Assembly (NCBI GenBank): GCA_017305665.1
Contig: JAFKKH010000010.1
Location: forward strand, 159,234 to 223,233
Direction: 5' to 3'
From: Hyphomicrobiales bacterium
GTDB lineage: Bacteria > Pseudomonadota > Alphaproteobacteria > Rhizobiales > Xanthobacteraceae
DNA length: 64,000 bases
Within the stretch, counting starts at the first letter, position 1, and every line of letters begins with the position of its first letter. Positions 17,919-26,246 of the stretch are shown here, in pieces. A program made the position numbers and the translations under genes. The notes beneath the pieces are model-generated. The model saw only the letters and a program-made list of their open reading frames with translations. It did not search any database and was not told where the DNA came from.

Positions 17919-19208
17919 TTAGGCCGTTACTGCCTTGGCTACCACGGTCTTGCGCCATGGCTTGAGCACGATGATCGCAAGCAGCGAGGCAAGAATATTT
18001 GCCGCTGCGGCGAGCAGGAACACCCCGTCCCAACTCCCGGACGACTGCTGCATGTAATTGCCGAGCGGGACCAACAGCGATGCCGTGCCCTTCGCGGTGT
18101 AGAGCAGGCCGGCATTGGTGGTCGCGAACTTGGCGCCGAACGTATCGGTGCAGGTCGACGGGAACAGCGAGTAGATCTCGCCCCAAGCGAAGAACACGAA
18201 GCCGGACAGGATCACGAACGCGATCGGGTTATGGCCCCACAGGTACAGCATGTAGATGCCGATACCTTCGAAGCCGAAGGCAAGGAACATGGTGTTCTCG
18301 CGCCCGATCTTGTCCGACACCCATCCGAAGAATGGACGGGTCAGGCCGTTGAGCACACGATCGATCGTGGCCGCGAACGTTACCGTCGTCATCGTCAGCC
18401 CCATGAGAGTGACAGGCACCGCTGCGATCTTCCAGTCGGCCGCGATCGGTTTCAGGTTCGCGGTGACGAGCAAGCCGCCGGCACCGACCAGGACGAACAT
18501 CAGATACATCAGCCAGAAGATGGGCTGTCGAATGACTTCGGATGGTCCGTAGTTGCGCCGGCTCTGCATGATGGTCGCGTTCTGCAGCGCCTCGGGCACC
18601 TGTCCGGCTTTGGGAGCCACCAGGAAGAACGCGAGAATGATGACGACGATTCCCTGGCCCAATCCGAAATGAAGGAAGGTGCTTTGGAAGCCGTCACTCT
18701 TGATCATCGACTGGATAGGCGCGACGGTAAGCGCCGAACCCGCGCCGAAGCCTGCCGCCGTGATTCCAGCAGCGAGACCGCGTTTGTCGGGAAACCATTT
18801 CAGCGCGTTGCCGACACACGTTCCATACACGGCGCCGGCGCCGATGCCGGCGATGATCATCCCGAAATAAAAGCCGCCGAGGTTCGCCGCGAACGAATTA
18901 ATAGCCCAGCCTGCGCCGCAGAGGATGCCACCGATAAGCACAATGAGGCGAGGGCCGTATCGGTCCACGAACCAGCCCTCGACCGGCACCAGCCAGGTTT
19001 CGAACAACACGAAGAGAGTGAAGGCCCACTGGATCGACGCGCGATCCCATCCGAATTTTTTTTGGATGTCGGGGACAAAGAATGTCCAGCCGTATTGATA
19101 GTTGGCAATCATGACCATCGCACCAACACCGATGGCCAATTGCGTCCAGCGATAGCCGTCGCTGACGCGTGCGGCGCTCGGCGCCGCCCCATGAACTGTG
19201 TCTGTCAT
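17919..19208 (-). CDS. MFS transporter, OFA (oxalate/formate antiporter) type, copy 2
   Basis: Carrier of 429 residues with 12 predicted helices, clearly paralogous to copy 1. It shares the helix 1 pattern NYQYGWTFFVPD, the GIGAGAVYGTCVGNALKWFPDKRGLA segment and the WVSDKIGRENTM loop. ATG at 19208 was chosen because GGGAGCG precedes it; a TTG four codons upstream would overlap that ribosome site. It probably exchanges oxalate for formate or takes up oxalate, inferred from the frc and oxc genes nearby. An operator copy is centred 62 bp upstream and a strong hairpin follows the stop, so it is transcribed alone. Confidence 0.87.
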   Translation of the reverse strand: MTDTVHGAAPSAARVSDGYRWTQLAIGVGAMVMIANYQYGWTFFVPDIQKKFGWDRASIQWAFTLFVLFETWLVPVEGWFVDRYGPRLIVLIGGILCGAGWAINSFAANLGGFYFGMIIAGIGAGAVYGTCVGNALKWFPDKRGLAAGITAAGFGAGSALTVAPIQSMIKSDGFQSTFLHFGLGQGIVVIILAFFLVAPKAGQVPEALQNATIMQSRRNYGPSEVIRQPIFWLMYLMFVLVGAGGLLVTANLKPIAADWKIAAVPVTLMGLTMTTVTFAATIDRVLNGLTRPFFGWVSDKIGRENTMFLAFGFEGIGIYMLYLWGHNPIAFVILSGFVFFAWGEIYSLFPSTCTDTFGAKFATTNAGLLYTAKGTASLLVPLGNYMQQSSGSWDGVFLLAAAANILASLLAIIVLKPWRKTVVAKAVTA

Positions 19209-19261
19209 TGTCGCTCCCAAGCTGCGCTTCTGTTCCGGACGTGAGCGCTAGCCGGCGATTT

Positions 19262-19278
19262 TGGTATCCGATATGCCA
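19262..19278 (-). promoter_or_regulatory. GntR-type operator, copy upstream of MFS carrier 2
   Basis: TGGTAT-CCGAT-ATGCCA fits TGGYAT-N5-ATRCCA at all 12 arm positions and is centred 62 bp before the start codon. Confidence 0.65.
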
Positions 19279-19364
19279 CCGAGCAAGCATTTCGAGCTTC
19301 AAAACGTCATCCGTGCGCAAATGTCGCAGGGGCGGTCCGGAGTTTGCAGAAGTGGTTTGCCAAA

Positions 19365-19390
19365 AGAAAAAGGCCCCGAAAACCGGGGCC
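19365..19390 (-). terminator. Rho-independent terminator after the 45-residue gene
   Basis: GGCCCCG at 19372-19378 and CGGGGCC at 19384-19390 form a stem with a 5-base loop. On the minus strand it is followed by TTTTTCTTTT, a classic terminator. It lies 88 bp past the stop codon of the small gene, the only minus-strand gene that it can serve. Confidence 0.85.
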
Positions 19391-19477
19391 AAGTCTGGGA
19401 GGAAGTCTGAAGATGAGGCATCAAGCCTGAACCCGGCGGAAGCCTTGGCCGCGCGCCGAGTGGCTGAACCTACTGAG

Positions 19478-19615
19478 TTACAGGCCGAAATACGGGACGT
19501 CGCCGTTGCGCACCGAAGCCTCGTGCCAGGTCAACAGGAGACGGTCGAGGGAGGCCATGAAGCGGGCGAAGATCGACGGGGCCGGGTTGAAGGCGGTGGA
19601 GGTGGTATCGGACAT
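19478..19615 (-). CDS. Small 45-residue protein of unknown function
   Basis: Short gene starting at MSDTTSTAFNPAP (ATG at 19615) with GGGAA about 5 bp upstream, ending in RNGDVPYFGL. The middle (FARFMASLDRLLLTWHEA) could form an amphipathic helix; there is no signal peptide or clear membrane segment. Three things argue that it is expressed: a ribosome site, a strong terminator downstream on the same strand, and an operator-like sequence centred 64 bp upstream. It vaguely recalls other short alphaproteobacterial proteins of the DUF1127 kind, but the typical arginine-rich core is missing. No function is proposed. Confidence 0.6.
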   Translation of the reverse strand: MSDTTSTAFNPAPSIFARFMASLDRLLLTWHEASVRNGDVPYFGL

Positions 19616-19670
19616 TGGGTTCCCTTTCGGAGGGCAGCGATCACGCTGCGTTTTGATCTGGGACCAATCT

Positions 19671-19687
19671 ATGTATACCAGATGCCA
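19671..19687 (-). promoter_or_regulatory. Weaker GntR-type operator upstream of the small gene
   Basis: On the minus strand the site reads TGGCAT-CTGGT-ATACAT. It matches TGGYAT-N5-ATRCCA at 10 of 12 arm positions, with the last two bases of the proximal arm differing. It is centred 64 bp before the start codon, the same spacing as at gntR. Confidence 0.45.
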
Positions 19688-19759
19688 GAAACAATTCATT
19701 TGTTTGCATAGCAGCATAGTTTCTTTTGCATCGCGGCATGATCGGACCTTCCCATAACG

Positions 19760-19785
19760 AAAAAGACCGCCGGTCTGACCGGCGG
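19760..19785 (-). terminator. Terminator after frc
   Basis: CCGCCGGTC at 19767-19775 and GACCGGCGG at 19777-19785 are complementary around one base. On the minus strand the stem is followed by TCTTTTTCG. It starts 28 bp after the frc stop and so ends the gntR-oxc-frc transcript. Confidence 0.8.
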
Positions 19786-19813
19786 CCTTTATTCGGAAGC
19801 GAAAAAGCTTCGA

Positions 19814-21091
19814 CTATTCTGCGGCTTGCTTACGCGGCGGATCGAGTGCGCCGGAGTCGTGGATATCCGCGACCTGGTGGTCGCTGAATCCAAGAACCTC
19901 GCGCAGGATCTCGTCGGTGTGTTCGCCGAGCAGCGGAGAGCGCTTCACGTCCGCCGGGCTGTCGGACAGCTTGATCGGATTGCCGACCGACAGATACTTG
20001 CCCCGGGTCGGGTGATCGACCTCGACCACTGTGCCGGTTGCACGCAGCGACTTGTCTTCCGAAAGCTCCTTCATCGACAGGATCGGACCGCAGGGGATGT
20101 CATCCTTGTTGAGGATGTCCATGGCCTCGAACTTGGTCTTGGTCATGGTCCATTGTTCGATGCGTGCGAAGATTTCGTTGAGACGCGGCAGCCGCGCCAC
20201 CGGCTTCGCGTAGTCCGGATGCGTCTTCCAGTCGGGCTCGCCGATGACGTCGCAGATCTTCTCCCACACCGGCGCCTGGGTGATGAAATAGATGTAGGCG
20301 TTGGGATCGTTCTCCCAGCCCTTGCACTTCAGGATGCGGCCGGGTTGTCCGCCACCGGAATCGTTGCCGGCGCGCGGTGTGGCTTCGCCGAACGGGATGC
20401 CTTCGCCGAACTGGCTGTATTCCTTGAGCGGGCCGTGGGCGAGACGCTGCTGATCGCGCAGCTTGACCCGGGCCAGATTGAGCACGCCGTCCTGCATTGC
20501 CGCGGTGACGCGCTGGCCCTTGCCTGAGTGCGTGCGGTGATAGAGCGCGGTGACGATACCGAGCGCGAGATGCAATCCCGTGCCGCTGTCGCCGATCTGC
20601 GCGCCGGTGACGAGTGGGGGACCGTCGCGGAAGCCGGTGGTCGAGGCCGCGCCGCCGGTGCACTGGGCGACGTTTTCGTAAACCTTGCAGTCCTCGTAGG
20701 GGCCAGGGCCAAAACCCTTGATCGACGCGACGATCATCTTCGGGTTGATGCTCTGGATCTTCTCCCACGGAAAGCCCATGCGATCGAGAACGCCGGGACC
20801 GAAATTCTCCACCAGCACGTCGCACTGCTTGATCAGCGCGGTCAGGACTTCCTTGCCCTTCGGGTTCTTGGTGTCGAGGGTGATCGACCGCTTGTTGTGG
20901 TTCAGCATGGTGAAATACAGGCTGTCCACGTTCGGGATATCCTGCAACTGACCGCGGGTGATGTCGCCGACGCCCGGCCGTTCGATCTTGATCACATCGG
21001 CGCCGAACCATGCCAGAAGTTGCGTGCAGGTCGGCCCTGACTGGACATGGGTGAAATCCAGAATGCGAACGCCCTTCAGCGCCTGTGACAT
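19814..21091 (-). CDS. frc: Formyl-CoA:oxalate CoA-transferase
   Basis: Class III (CaiB/BaiF) CoA-transferase of 425 residues that moves CoA from formyl-CoA to oxalate, giving oxalyl-CoA and formate. The N-terminus [20 protein letters not shown], the catalytic aspartate in [10 protein letters not shown] (near residue 169) and the glycine-loop GGGQPG near residue 260 are as in characterised Frc proteins, and the length is the family length. It follows oxc by 86 bp on the same strand and a terminator ends the unit. The pairing with oxc makes the oxalate assignment firm. Confidence 0.95.
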   Translation of the reverse strand: MSQALKGVRILDFTHVQSGPTCTQLLAWFGADVIKIERPGVGDITRGQLQDIPNVDSLYFTMLNHNKRSITLDTKNPKGKEVLTALIKQCDVLVENFGPGVLDRMGFPWEKIQSINPKMIVASIKGFGPGPYEDCKVYENVAQCTGGAASTTGFRDGPPLVTGAQIGDSGTGLHLALGIVTALYHRTHSGKGQRVTAAMQDGVLNLARVKLRDQQRLAHGPLKEYSQFGEGIPFGEATPRAGNDSGGGQPGRILKCKGWENDPNAYIYFITQAPVWEKICDVIGEPDWKTHPDYAKPVARLPRLNEIFARIEQWTMTKTKFEAMDILNKDDIPCGPILSMKELSEDKSLRATGTVVEVDHPTRGKYLSVGNPIKLSDSPADVKRSPLLGEHTDEILREVLGFSDHQVADIHDSGALDPPRKQAAE

Positions 21092-21177
21092 GGTCTTGCT
21101 CCTGTATCGTATCTGCTCCTGCCGGAGCAGGAAGGAATAAAGGACGGGCCTGTAATCGTCCCGTCCCGACGAAAGAT

Positions 21178-22914
21178 CTATTTCTTCTTCAACTGGCTTT
21201 GCGGATTGAGATTGCCGATGCGGCCGCTCTCGCTGCCGGCTGCCGGATCGAGCACGGCGTTGATCAGTGTCGGCTTGCCGCTGTCCATTGCCGCATTGAC
21301 CGCGCGCTTCAATTCGTCCGGGGACGTCGCATTGACGCCGACGCCGCCGAAAGCCTCCATCATCTTGTCGTAGCGAGCGCCCCTGACGAAGACGGTGGTG
21401 GCCGGATCGGAACCGGCCTTGTTCACGTCGGTGCCGCGATAGATGCCGTCATTGTTGAAGATGACGATGCAAACCGGCAGGTTGTAGCGGCAGATGGTTT
21501 CGATCTCCATGCCGGAAAAGCCGAAGGCGCTGTCGCCTTCAACGGCGAGCACGGGCTTGCCGGTCTCGACCGCGGCGGCGATCGAATAACCCATCCCGAT
21601 GCCCATGATGCCCCAGGTGCCGACATCGATGCGCTTGCGCGGCTGGTAGATATCGACGATGCCGCGCGCGAGATCGAGGGTGTTGGCACCTTCGTTCACC
21701 AGGATGGCGTCCGGCCGTTCCTTGATGATGGTCCGCAGCACGCCGAGCGCGCCGTGATAGTCCATCGGCGAGTTGTTGTTCATCAGCCGCGGCGCCATCT
21801 TGGCGACGTTCTCTTCGCGCTTTTTGGCGACAGCACCCGTCCAGTCGGAGGGCGGCGCGGACCAGTTGTTGCCCATGCCGGCGAGCAAGGCAGACACGCA
21901 TGAGCCGATGTCGCCGACCACAGGCGCAACGATCTCGACGTTCGAGTCCATTTCCTTGGGCTCGATGTCGATCTGGATGAATTTCTTCGGCGCGCTGCCC
22001 CAGGTCTTGCCCTTGCCGTGCGAGAGCAGCCAATTCAGCCGCGCGCCGATCAGCATCACGACATCGGAGTCTTTCAGCACCGTCGAGCGCGCGGCGCCTG
22101 CGCACTGCGGATGGGTGTCGGGAAGGAGACCCTTCGCCATGCTCATCGGCAGGAACGGAATGCCGCTTTTCTCGACCAGTTGGCGGATGGCATCATCCGC
22201 CTGCGCGTAGGCCGCGCCCTTGCCGAGAATGATCAACGGCTTCTTAGCGCTCTTGAGAACGTCGAGTGCGCGGCGGACTGAATCGGGCGCTGGAAGCTGG
22301 GCGGGAGCCGCATCGATGACCTTCACCAGCGACTTGCGACCGGCTTCGGCATCCATCACCTGGCCGAACAGTTTTGCCGGTAGATCGAGATAAACGCCGC
22401 CGGGACGCCCCGAGACCGCGGCGCGGATCGCGCGGGCGAGGCCAATGCCGATATCCTGCGCATGCAGCACGCGGAACGCCGCCTTGCACAGCGGCTTGGC
22501 GATCGCGAGCTGATCCATTTCCTCATAGTCGCCCTGCTGGAGGTCGACGATCTCGCGCTCGGACGATCCCGAGATCAGGATCATCGGAAAGCAGTTGGTC
22601 GTGGCGTGGGCAAGCGCGGTCAGGCCGTTGAGGAAGCCCGGAGCCGACACGGTAAGGCAGATGCCCGGCTTCTTGGTGAGGAAGCCCGCGATCGACGCCG
22701 CGTAGCCGGCGTTCTGCTCATGACGAAACGACAGCACGCGAATGCCCGCGGCCTGCGCCATGCGGCCGAAGTCGGTGATCGGAATACCGGGCACGCCGTA
22801 GATCGTGTTGAGGCCGTTAAGCTTGAGCGCGTCGATGACGAGGTTGAAACCGTCGGTCAGTTCGCGCTCGGCTTCAACGGCATTTGCAGTCATGCTCTGT
22901 ACGGTTGCGGACAT
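21178..22914 (-). CDS. oxc: Oxalyl-CoA decarboxylase
   Basis: Thiamine-diphosphate enzyme of 578 residues that decarboxylates oxalyl-CoA to formyl-CoA, the CO2-releasing step of oxalate breakdown. It has the N-terminal pyrimidine-binding domain with the catalytic glutamate region ([13 protein letters not shown]), a central domain at about 205-340, and the C-terminal diphosphate-binding motif starting GDSAFGFSG and ending in NNDGIYRG. The lysine-rich tail (QSQLKKK) is typical of Oxc. It lies 61 bp downstream of gntR and upstream of frc. No separate operator is visible in that gap, so gntR-oxc-frc is probably one operon. Confidence 0.96.
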   Translation of the reverse strand: MSATVQSMTANAVEAERELTDGFNLVIDALKLNGLNTIYGVPGIPITDFGRMAQAAGIRVLSFRHEQNAGYAASIAGFLTKKPGICLTVSAPGFLNGLTALAHATTNCFPMILISGSSEREIVDLQQGDYEEMDQLAIAKPLCKAAFRVLHAQDIGIGLARAIRAAVSGRPGGVYLDLPAKLFGQVMDAEAGRKSLVKVIDAAPAQLPAPDSVRRALDVLKSAKKPLIILGKGAAYAQADDAIRQLVEKSGIPFLPMSMAKGLLPDTHPQCAGAARSTVLKDSDVVMLIGARLNWLLSHGKGKTWGSAPKKFIQIDIEPKEMDSNVEIVAPVVGDIGSCVSALLAGMGNNWSAPPSDWTGAVAKKREENVAKMAPRLMNNNSPMDYHGALGVLRTIIKERPDAILVNEGANTLDLARGIVDIYQPRKRIDVGTWGIMGIGMGYSIAAAVETGKPVLAVEGDSAFGFSGMEIETICRYNLPVCIVIFNNDGIYRGTDVNKAGSDPATTVFVRGARYDKMMEAFGGVGVNATSPDELKRAVNAAMDSGKPTLINAVLDPAAGSESGRIGNLNPQSQLKKK

Positions 22915-22975
22915 TCCGCTAGTCTCCCTGATCTCGTGACGGACGACTTCGTCGTCTTCTTGTTATCGTCAGCGG

Positions 22976-23707
22976 TTATGTGAACAATTCTTGGCCATGG
23001 GCCTCGACATAGGCCGCCAGTCCAAGTGTGTGGTCGCGCGCGCGCTTTTCGGCGAGTTCTGTGTTGCGTTCCTCGAGTGCCTCGATGATCGCCATGTGTT
23101 CGGGCAGCGAGACCGCGGTGCGGTCGGTGCGTCCGATGGTCAACTGACGGTAGCCGCGCACGTGCAGCAAGATGTCATTGGTCATGTCGACCAGCGTCGG
23201 CGACTCACTCAGCGAGATCAACGCCTGATGGAAGGCAATGTTCGCCTTCGAGTATTCCTCGACGTGATCCTGGGGCAGGCGATCCTTGTTGAAGTCCTTG
23301 AAGAAGTCGCGCAGCGCCGAAATGTCCTTTTTTCGCGCGGTCGTCGTGATCAGCCGGGCGGCCATGCTTTCGAGCGCGGCCCAGGCGCGGATCATGTCGA
23401 CGATCTCGTTTTTGGTTCGGCGCACGACGACGATGCCGCGGCGCGGCACTGTTTTCACAAGGCCGTCCTGCTCGAGCATCGCGATCGCTTCGCGGATTGG
23501 AGTGCGGCTGACACCAAGACGTTCCGACAGTGCGCGCTCATCGAGCATCACGGGCTCGGGCGTCGTGTAGATATCCATCTTCAAAATGGCTTCCTTCAAG
23601 GCGTCGTACGCCTTGTTCTTGAAGCTCATTTCCGGTGCGATCCGGACGATGGCGATATCTGCCTCGGCCATTGCGGGAGACGCCTTGGTTGATTTCATAT
23701 CGGACAT
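22976..23707 (-). CDS. GntR-family transcriptional regulator with FCD domain, probable oxalate regulator
   Basis: DNA-binding regulator of 243 residues starting at MSDMKSTK (ATG at 23707, AGGAG 9 bp upstream). A winged helix-turn-helix occupies about 28-100, with the recognition region ALSERLGVSRTPIREAIAMLEQ and wing PRRGIVVV. The C-terminal all-helical FCD ligand domain (about 110-235) keeps histidines in IAFHQALI and EHMAIIEAL that usually bind a metal and an organic acid. It is first in the oxc-frc operon and a perfect 17-bp operator is centred 64 bp upstream, consistent with autoregulation. The inducer (oxalate, oxalyl-CoA or formyl-CoA) is a guess. Confidence 0.9.
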   Translation of the reverse strand: MSDMKSTKASPAMAEADIAIVRIAPEMSFKNKAYDALKEAILKMDIYTTPEPVMLDERALSERLGVSRTPIREAIAMLEQDGLVKTVPRRGIVVVRRTKNEIVDMIRAWAALESMAARLITTTARKKDISALRDFFKDFNKDRLPQDHVEEYSKANIAFHQALISLSESPTLVDMTNDILLHVRGYRQLTIGRTDRTAVSLPEHMAIIEALEERNTELAEKRARDHTLGLAAYVEAHGQELFT

Positions 23708-23762
23708 GACAAAGCTCCTAGGGAAGGAACTTTGTAATACCAGATTAGCGTAGGATATTTTT

Positions 23763-23779
23763 TGGCATACCAAATGCCA
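23763..23779 (-). promoter_or_regulatory. GntR-type operator upstream of gntR-oxc-frc
   Basis: On the minus strand TGGCAT-TTGGT-ATGCCA, perfect 6-base arms, centred 64 bp before the gntR start. The same 17 bases recur exactly at 23844-23860 in the divergent promoter region. Confidence 0.75.
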
Positions 23780-23843
23780 GGATGTCAAGATATCCGTATT
23801 TTCCAGATGCCGACGTCAATGGCAGTCTTGACAACATCCATTC

Positions 23844-23860
23844 TGGCATACCAAATGCCA
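23844..23860 (+). promoter_or_regulatory. GntR-type operator, identical second copy in the divergent region
   Basis: Exact duplicate of the 17-bp site at 23763, 81 bp away in the same orientation. It is centred 186 bp before the acyl-CoA synthetase start and 145 bp before the gntR start. It may control the plus-strand promoter or allow looping between two bound dimers. The rest of the 330-bp divergent region (23708-24037) holds no gene. Confidence 0.75.
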
Positions 23861-24037
23861 TGAGGAGACAACATCGCCCGCAGTTGCGGCGTCAGGATCG
23901 CTTGCGGCTGCGGCAGCCTTTCCGCGAACGCGCCCAGGCAGTTGCGACAGGCCAACTTCGCGATGTGGCGCTGGATCGTCAGCGATCGCATCCGCAGCGA
24001 GGCCGAACAAACAAAAAGGACGCGAAGGAGGAAGCCT

Positions 24038-26167
24038 ATGTCTCAATCCAAAGATGCAGTTCGCAAGATTCTCGATGCGGTCAAGGCGGACAAGCGCACG
24101 AGTCTGACAGCACCCGAAGGCAAGCTGGTCTGCGACGCCTACGGCATTCCGGTGCCCGGTGAGGGCGTCGCGAAGTCGGCCGGCGAGGCGGCGAAACTCG
24201 CTTCCGGCATGGGCTTTCCGGTGGTGATGAAAATCGTCTCGCCGGACATCCTGCACAAGACCGAGGCCGGCGGTGTTATTGTGGGCGTCAAGACTGCGGC
24301 GGATGCCGAAAAGGCCTACGACACCATTCTGGCGAACGCCAAAAAATACAAGGCAGACGCCAAGATTGAGGGCGTGCAGGTTCAGCAGATGCTGGCCGGG
24401 GGAACCGAGGTCATCGTCGGCTCGATCACCGATGGCTCGTTCGGGAAACTCGTGGCGTTCGGTCTCGGCGGTGTGCTGGTCGAAGTGCTGAAGGACGTCA
24501 CGTTCCGTTTGGCGCCGGCGACCAAGCAGGACGCGCTGTCGATGCTCGACGGCATCCAGGCCAAGGAAATGCTGAAGGGCGTGCGTGGCGGCGATCCTGT
24601 CAACCGTGAGGCGCTGGCCGACGTGATCGTGAAGGTCTCGCAGCTCGTCACCGACTTCCAGGAAATCGTCGAGCTCGATCTCAATCCCGTCTTCGCCACC
24701 AAGAAGGATGCGGTGGCCGCCGACGTGCGTATCGTCGTCGACTTCAACTACAAGCCACGGCCGGCGCCGCGCCCGACCGCTGAAATCGTGGCTGCGATGA
24801 ATCGCATCATGATGCCGAAATCGGTCGCCGTCGTCGGTGCGTCCTCCGAAGAGGGCAAGATCGGCAACTCCGTGATGAAGAACCTCATCAACGGCGGCTA
24901 CAAGGGTGACATCTATCCGATCCACCCGAAGGCCGACGAGATCATGGGCCGCAAGGCCTACAAGAGCGTCAAGGACGTGCCGGGCGTGATCGATGTCGCG
25001 GTGTTCGCGATTCCAGCGAAGTTCGTTGCCGGCGCGCTGGCCGAATGCGGTGAGAAGAAAATTCCGGGTGCCGTTCTGATTCCGTCGGGCTTTGCCGAGG
25101 CCGGTGCGCCGGAACTGCAGGCGGAAATTGTCGAGGTCGGCAAGAAATACGACATCCGCCTGATGGGGCCGAATATCTACGGCTTCTACTACACGCCATC
25201 GAATCTCTGTGCGACATTCTGTACCGCGTACGACGTGAAGGGCTCGGCCGCGCTGTCGTCGCAGTCCGGCGGTATCGGCATGGCGATCATCGGATTCTCG
25301 CGCTCGGCCAAGATGGGCGTGTCGGCGATTGTTGGCCTCGGCAATAAGTCCGACCTCGACGAGGACGATCTGCTGGCGTTCTTCGAGCAGGATCCGAATA
25401 CGAGCGTCGTCGCGATGCATTGCGAAGATTTGAAGGATGGTCGCGCCTTCGCCACCGCCGCCAAGCGCGTCGCGGAGAAGAAGCCTGTGATCGTGCTGAA
25501 AGCGGGCCGCACATCCGCTGGTGCGAAGGCTGCCGCCTCACACACCGGTGCGCTTGCCGGCAACGACAAGATCTATGAGGACGTCCTGAAGCAGTCAGGC
25601 GTCATTCGTGCGCGCTCGCTGCGGCAGTTGCTCGATTTCGCGCGTGGCGTGCCCGTGCTGCCAACACCGAAGGGCGAGAACGTCCTCATCATTACCGGCG
25701 CCGGTGGCTCGGGTGTGCTGCTGTCGGACTCAGTTGTCGACAACGGGTTGTCGCTGATGGCAATGCCGAAGGATCTCGACGCGGCGTTCCGGAAATTCAT
25801 TCCGCCGTTCGGCGCTGCGGGTAATCCTGTCGATATCACTGGCGGTGAGCCGCCGATCACCTACGTCAATACGGTCAAGCTCGGCCTCACGGACGATCGC
25901 ATTCATTCGCTGATCCTCGGCTATTGGCACACCATCGTCACGCCGCCGATGGTGTTTGCGAAGAACATGGTCGAGGTGAAGAACGAAATGAAAGCCAAGG
26001 GTATCGAGAAGCCGATCGTGGCGTCGCTTGCCGGCGACATCGAGGTGGAAGAGGCCGCCGAATATCTCTACCAGAACGGCATCCCGGCCTACGCCTACTC
26101 CACCGAAATCCCGGTTGAGGTTCTGGCCGCCAAATACAAGTGGGCGCGGGGCGCGGGTCTGCTCTGA
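24038..26167 (+). CDS. Acyl-CoA synthetase, ADP-forming (ATP-grasp plus CoA ligase fusion)
   Basis: Single-chain NDP-forming acyl-CoA synthetase of 709 residues. The start MSQSKDAV (ATG at 24038) has AAGGAGGAA upstream. Domain order is ATP-grasp (about 10-225), then CoA-binding Rossmann domain (from VAVVGASSEEG, about 260-350), then ligase domains. The phospho-histidine H502 lies in ASHTGALAG. So the beta-type part precedes the alpha-type part, the reverse of many fused bacterial versions. The enzymes interconvert acyl-CoA + ADP + Pi and acid + ATP + CoA. Placement divergent from gntR-oxc-frc, with an operator between, suggests a role in oxalate or formate activation or in recovering ATP from formyl-CoA. 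The substrate cannot be read from sequence. Confidence 0.88.
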   Translation: MSQSKDAVRKILDAVKADKRTSLTAPEGKLVCDAYGIPVPGEGVAKSAGEAAKLASGMGFPVVMKIVSPDILHKTEAGGVIVGVKTAADAEKAYDTILANAKKYKADAKIEGVQVQQMLAGGTEVIVGSITDGSFGKLVAFGLGGVLVEVLKDVTFRLAPATKQDALSMLDGIQAKEMLKGVRGGDPVNREALADVIVKVSQLVTDFQEIVELDLNPVFATKKDAVAADVRIVVDFNYKPRPAPRPTAEIVAAMNRIMMPKSVAVVGASSEEGKIGNSVMKNLINGGYKGDIYPIHPKADEIMGRKAYKSVKDVPGVIDVAVFAIPAKFVAGALAECGEKKIPGAVLIPSGFAEAGAPELQAEIVEVGKKYDIRLMGPNIYGFYYTPSNLCATFCTAYDVKGSAALSSQSGGIGMAIIGFSRSAKMGVSAIVGLGNKSDLDEDDLLAFFEQDPNTSVVAMHCEDLKDGRAFATAAKRVAEKKPVIVLKAGRTSAGAKAAASHTGALAGNDKIYEDVLKQSGVIRARSLRQLLDFARGVPVLPTPKGENVLIITGAGGSGVLLSDSVVDNGLSLMAMPKDLDAAFRKFIPPFGAAGNPVDITGGEPPITYVNTVKLGLTDDRIHSLILGYWHTIVTPPMVFAKNMVEVKNEMKAKGIEKPIVASLAGDIEVEEAAEYLYQNGIPAYAYSTEIPVEVLAAKYKWARGAGLL

Positions 26168-26199
26168 GGTCGCTGCTTAATCAACCCAAAAAAATTGAG

Positions 26200-26229
26200 A
26201 TGCCGCCCGGTTCGCCGGGCGGCATTTTT
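26200..26229 (+). terminator. Strong terminator after the acyl-CoA synthetase gene
   Basis: Perfect 11-base arms (26200-26210 and 26215-26225) around a TTCG loop, followed by TTTT. It begins 33 bp after the stop. An A-run on the left side may let it act on the convergent VanZ-like gene as well. Confidence 0.9.
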
Positions 26230-26246
26230 ATGCGCGACGACGTAGC

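Noticed and set aside
17643-19244. Plus-strand frame of 533 codons opposite MFS carrier 2
   Set aside because: Antisense shadow of a gene with 12 membrane helices.
23731-23749. Seventh operator copy (TGTAATACCAGATTAGC) just upstream of gntR
   Set aside because: Too few arm positions match the consensus; it may be promoter sequence instead.
23816-25420. Minus-strand frame of 534 codons opposite the acyl-CoA synthetase
   Set aside because: Shadow; the plus strand carries a full ATP-grasp/CoA ligase with ribosome site and terminator.
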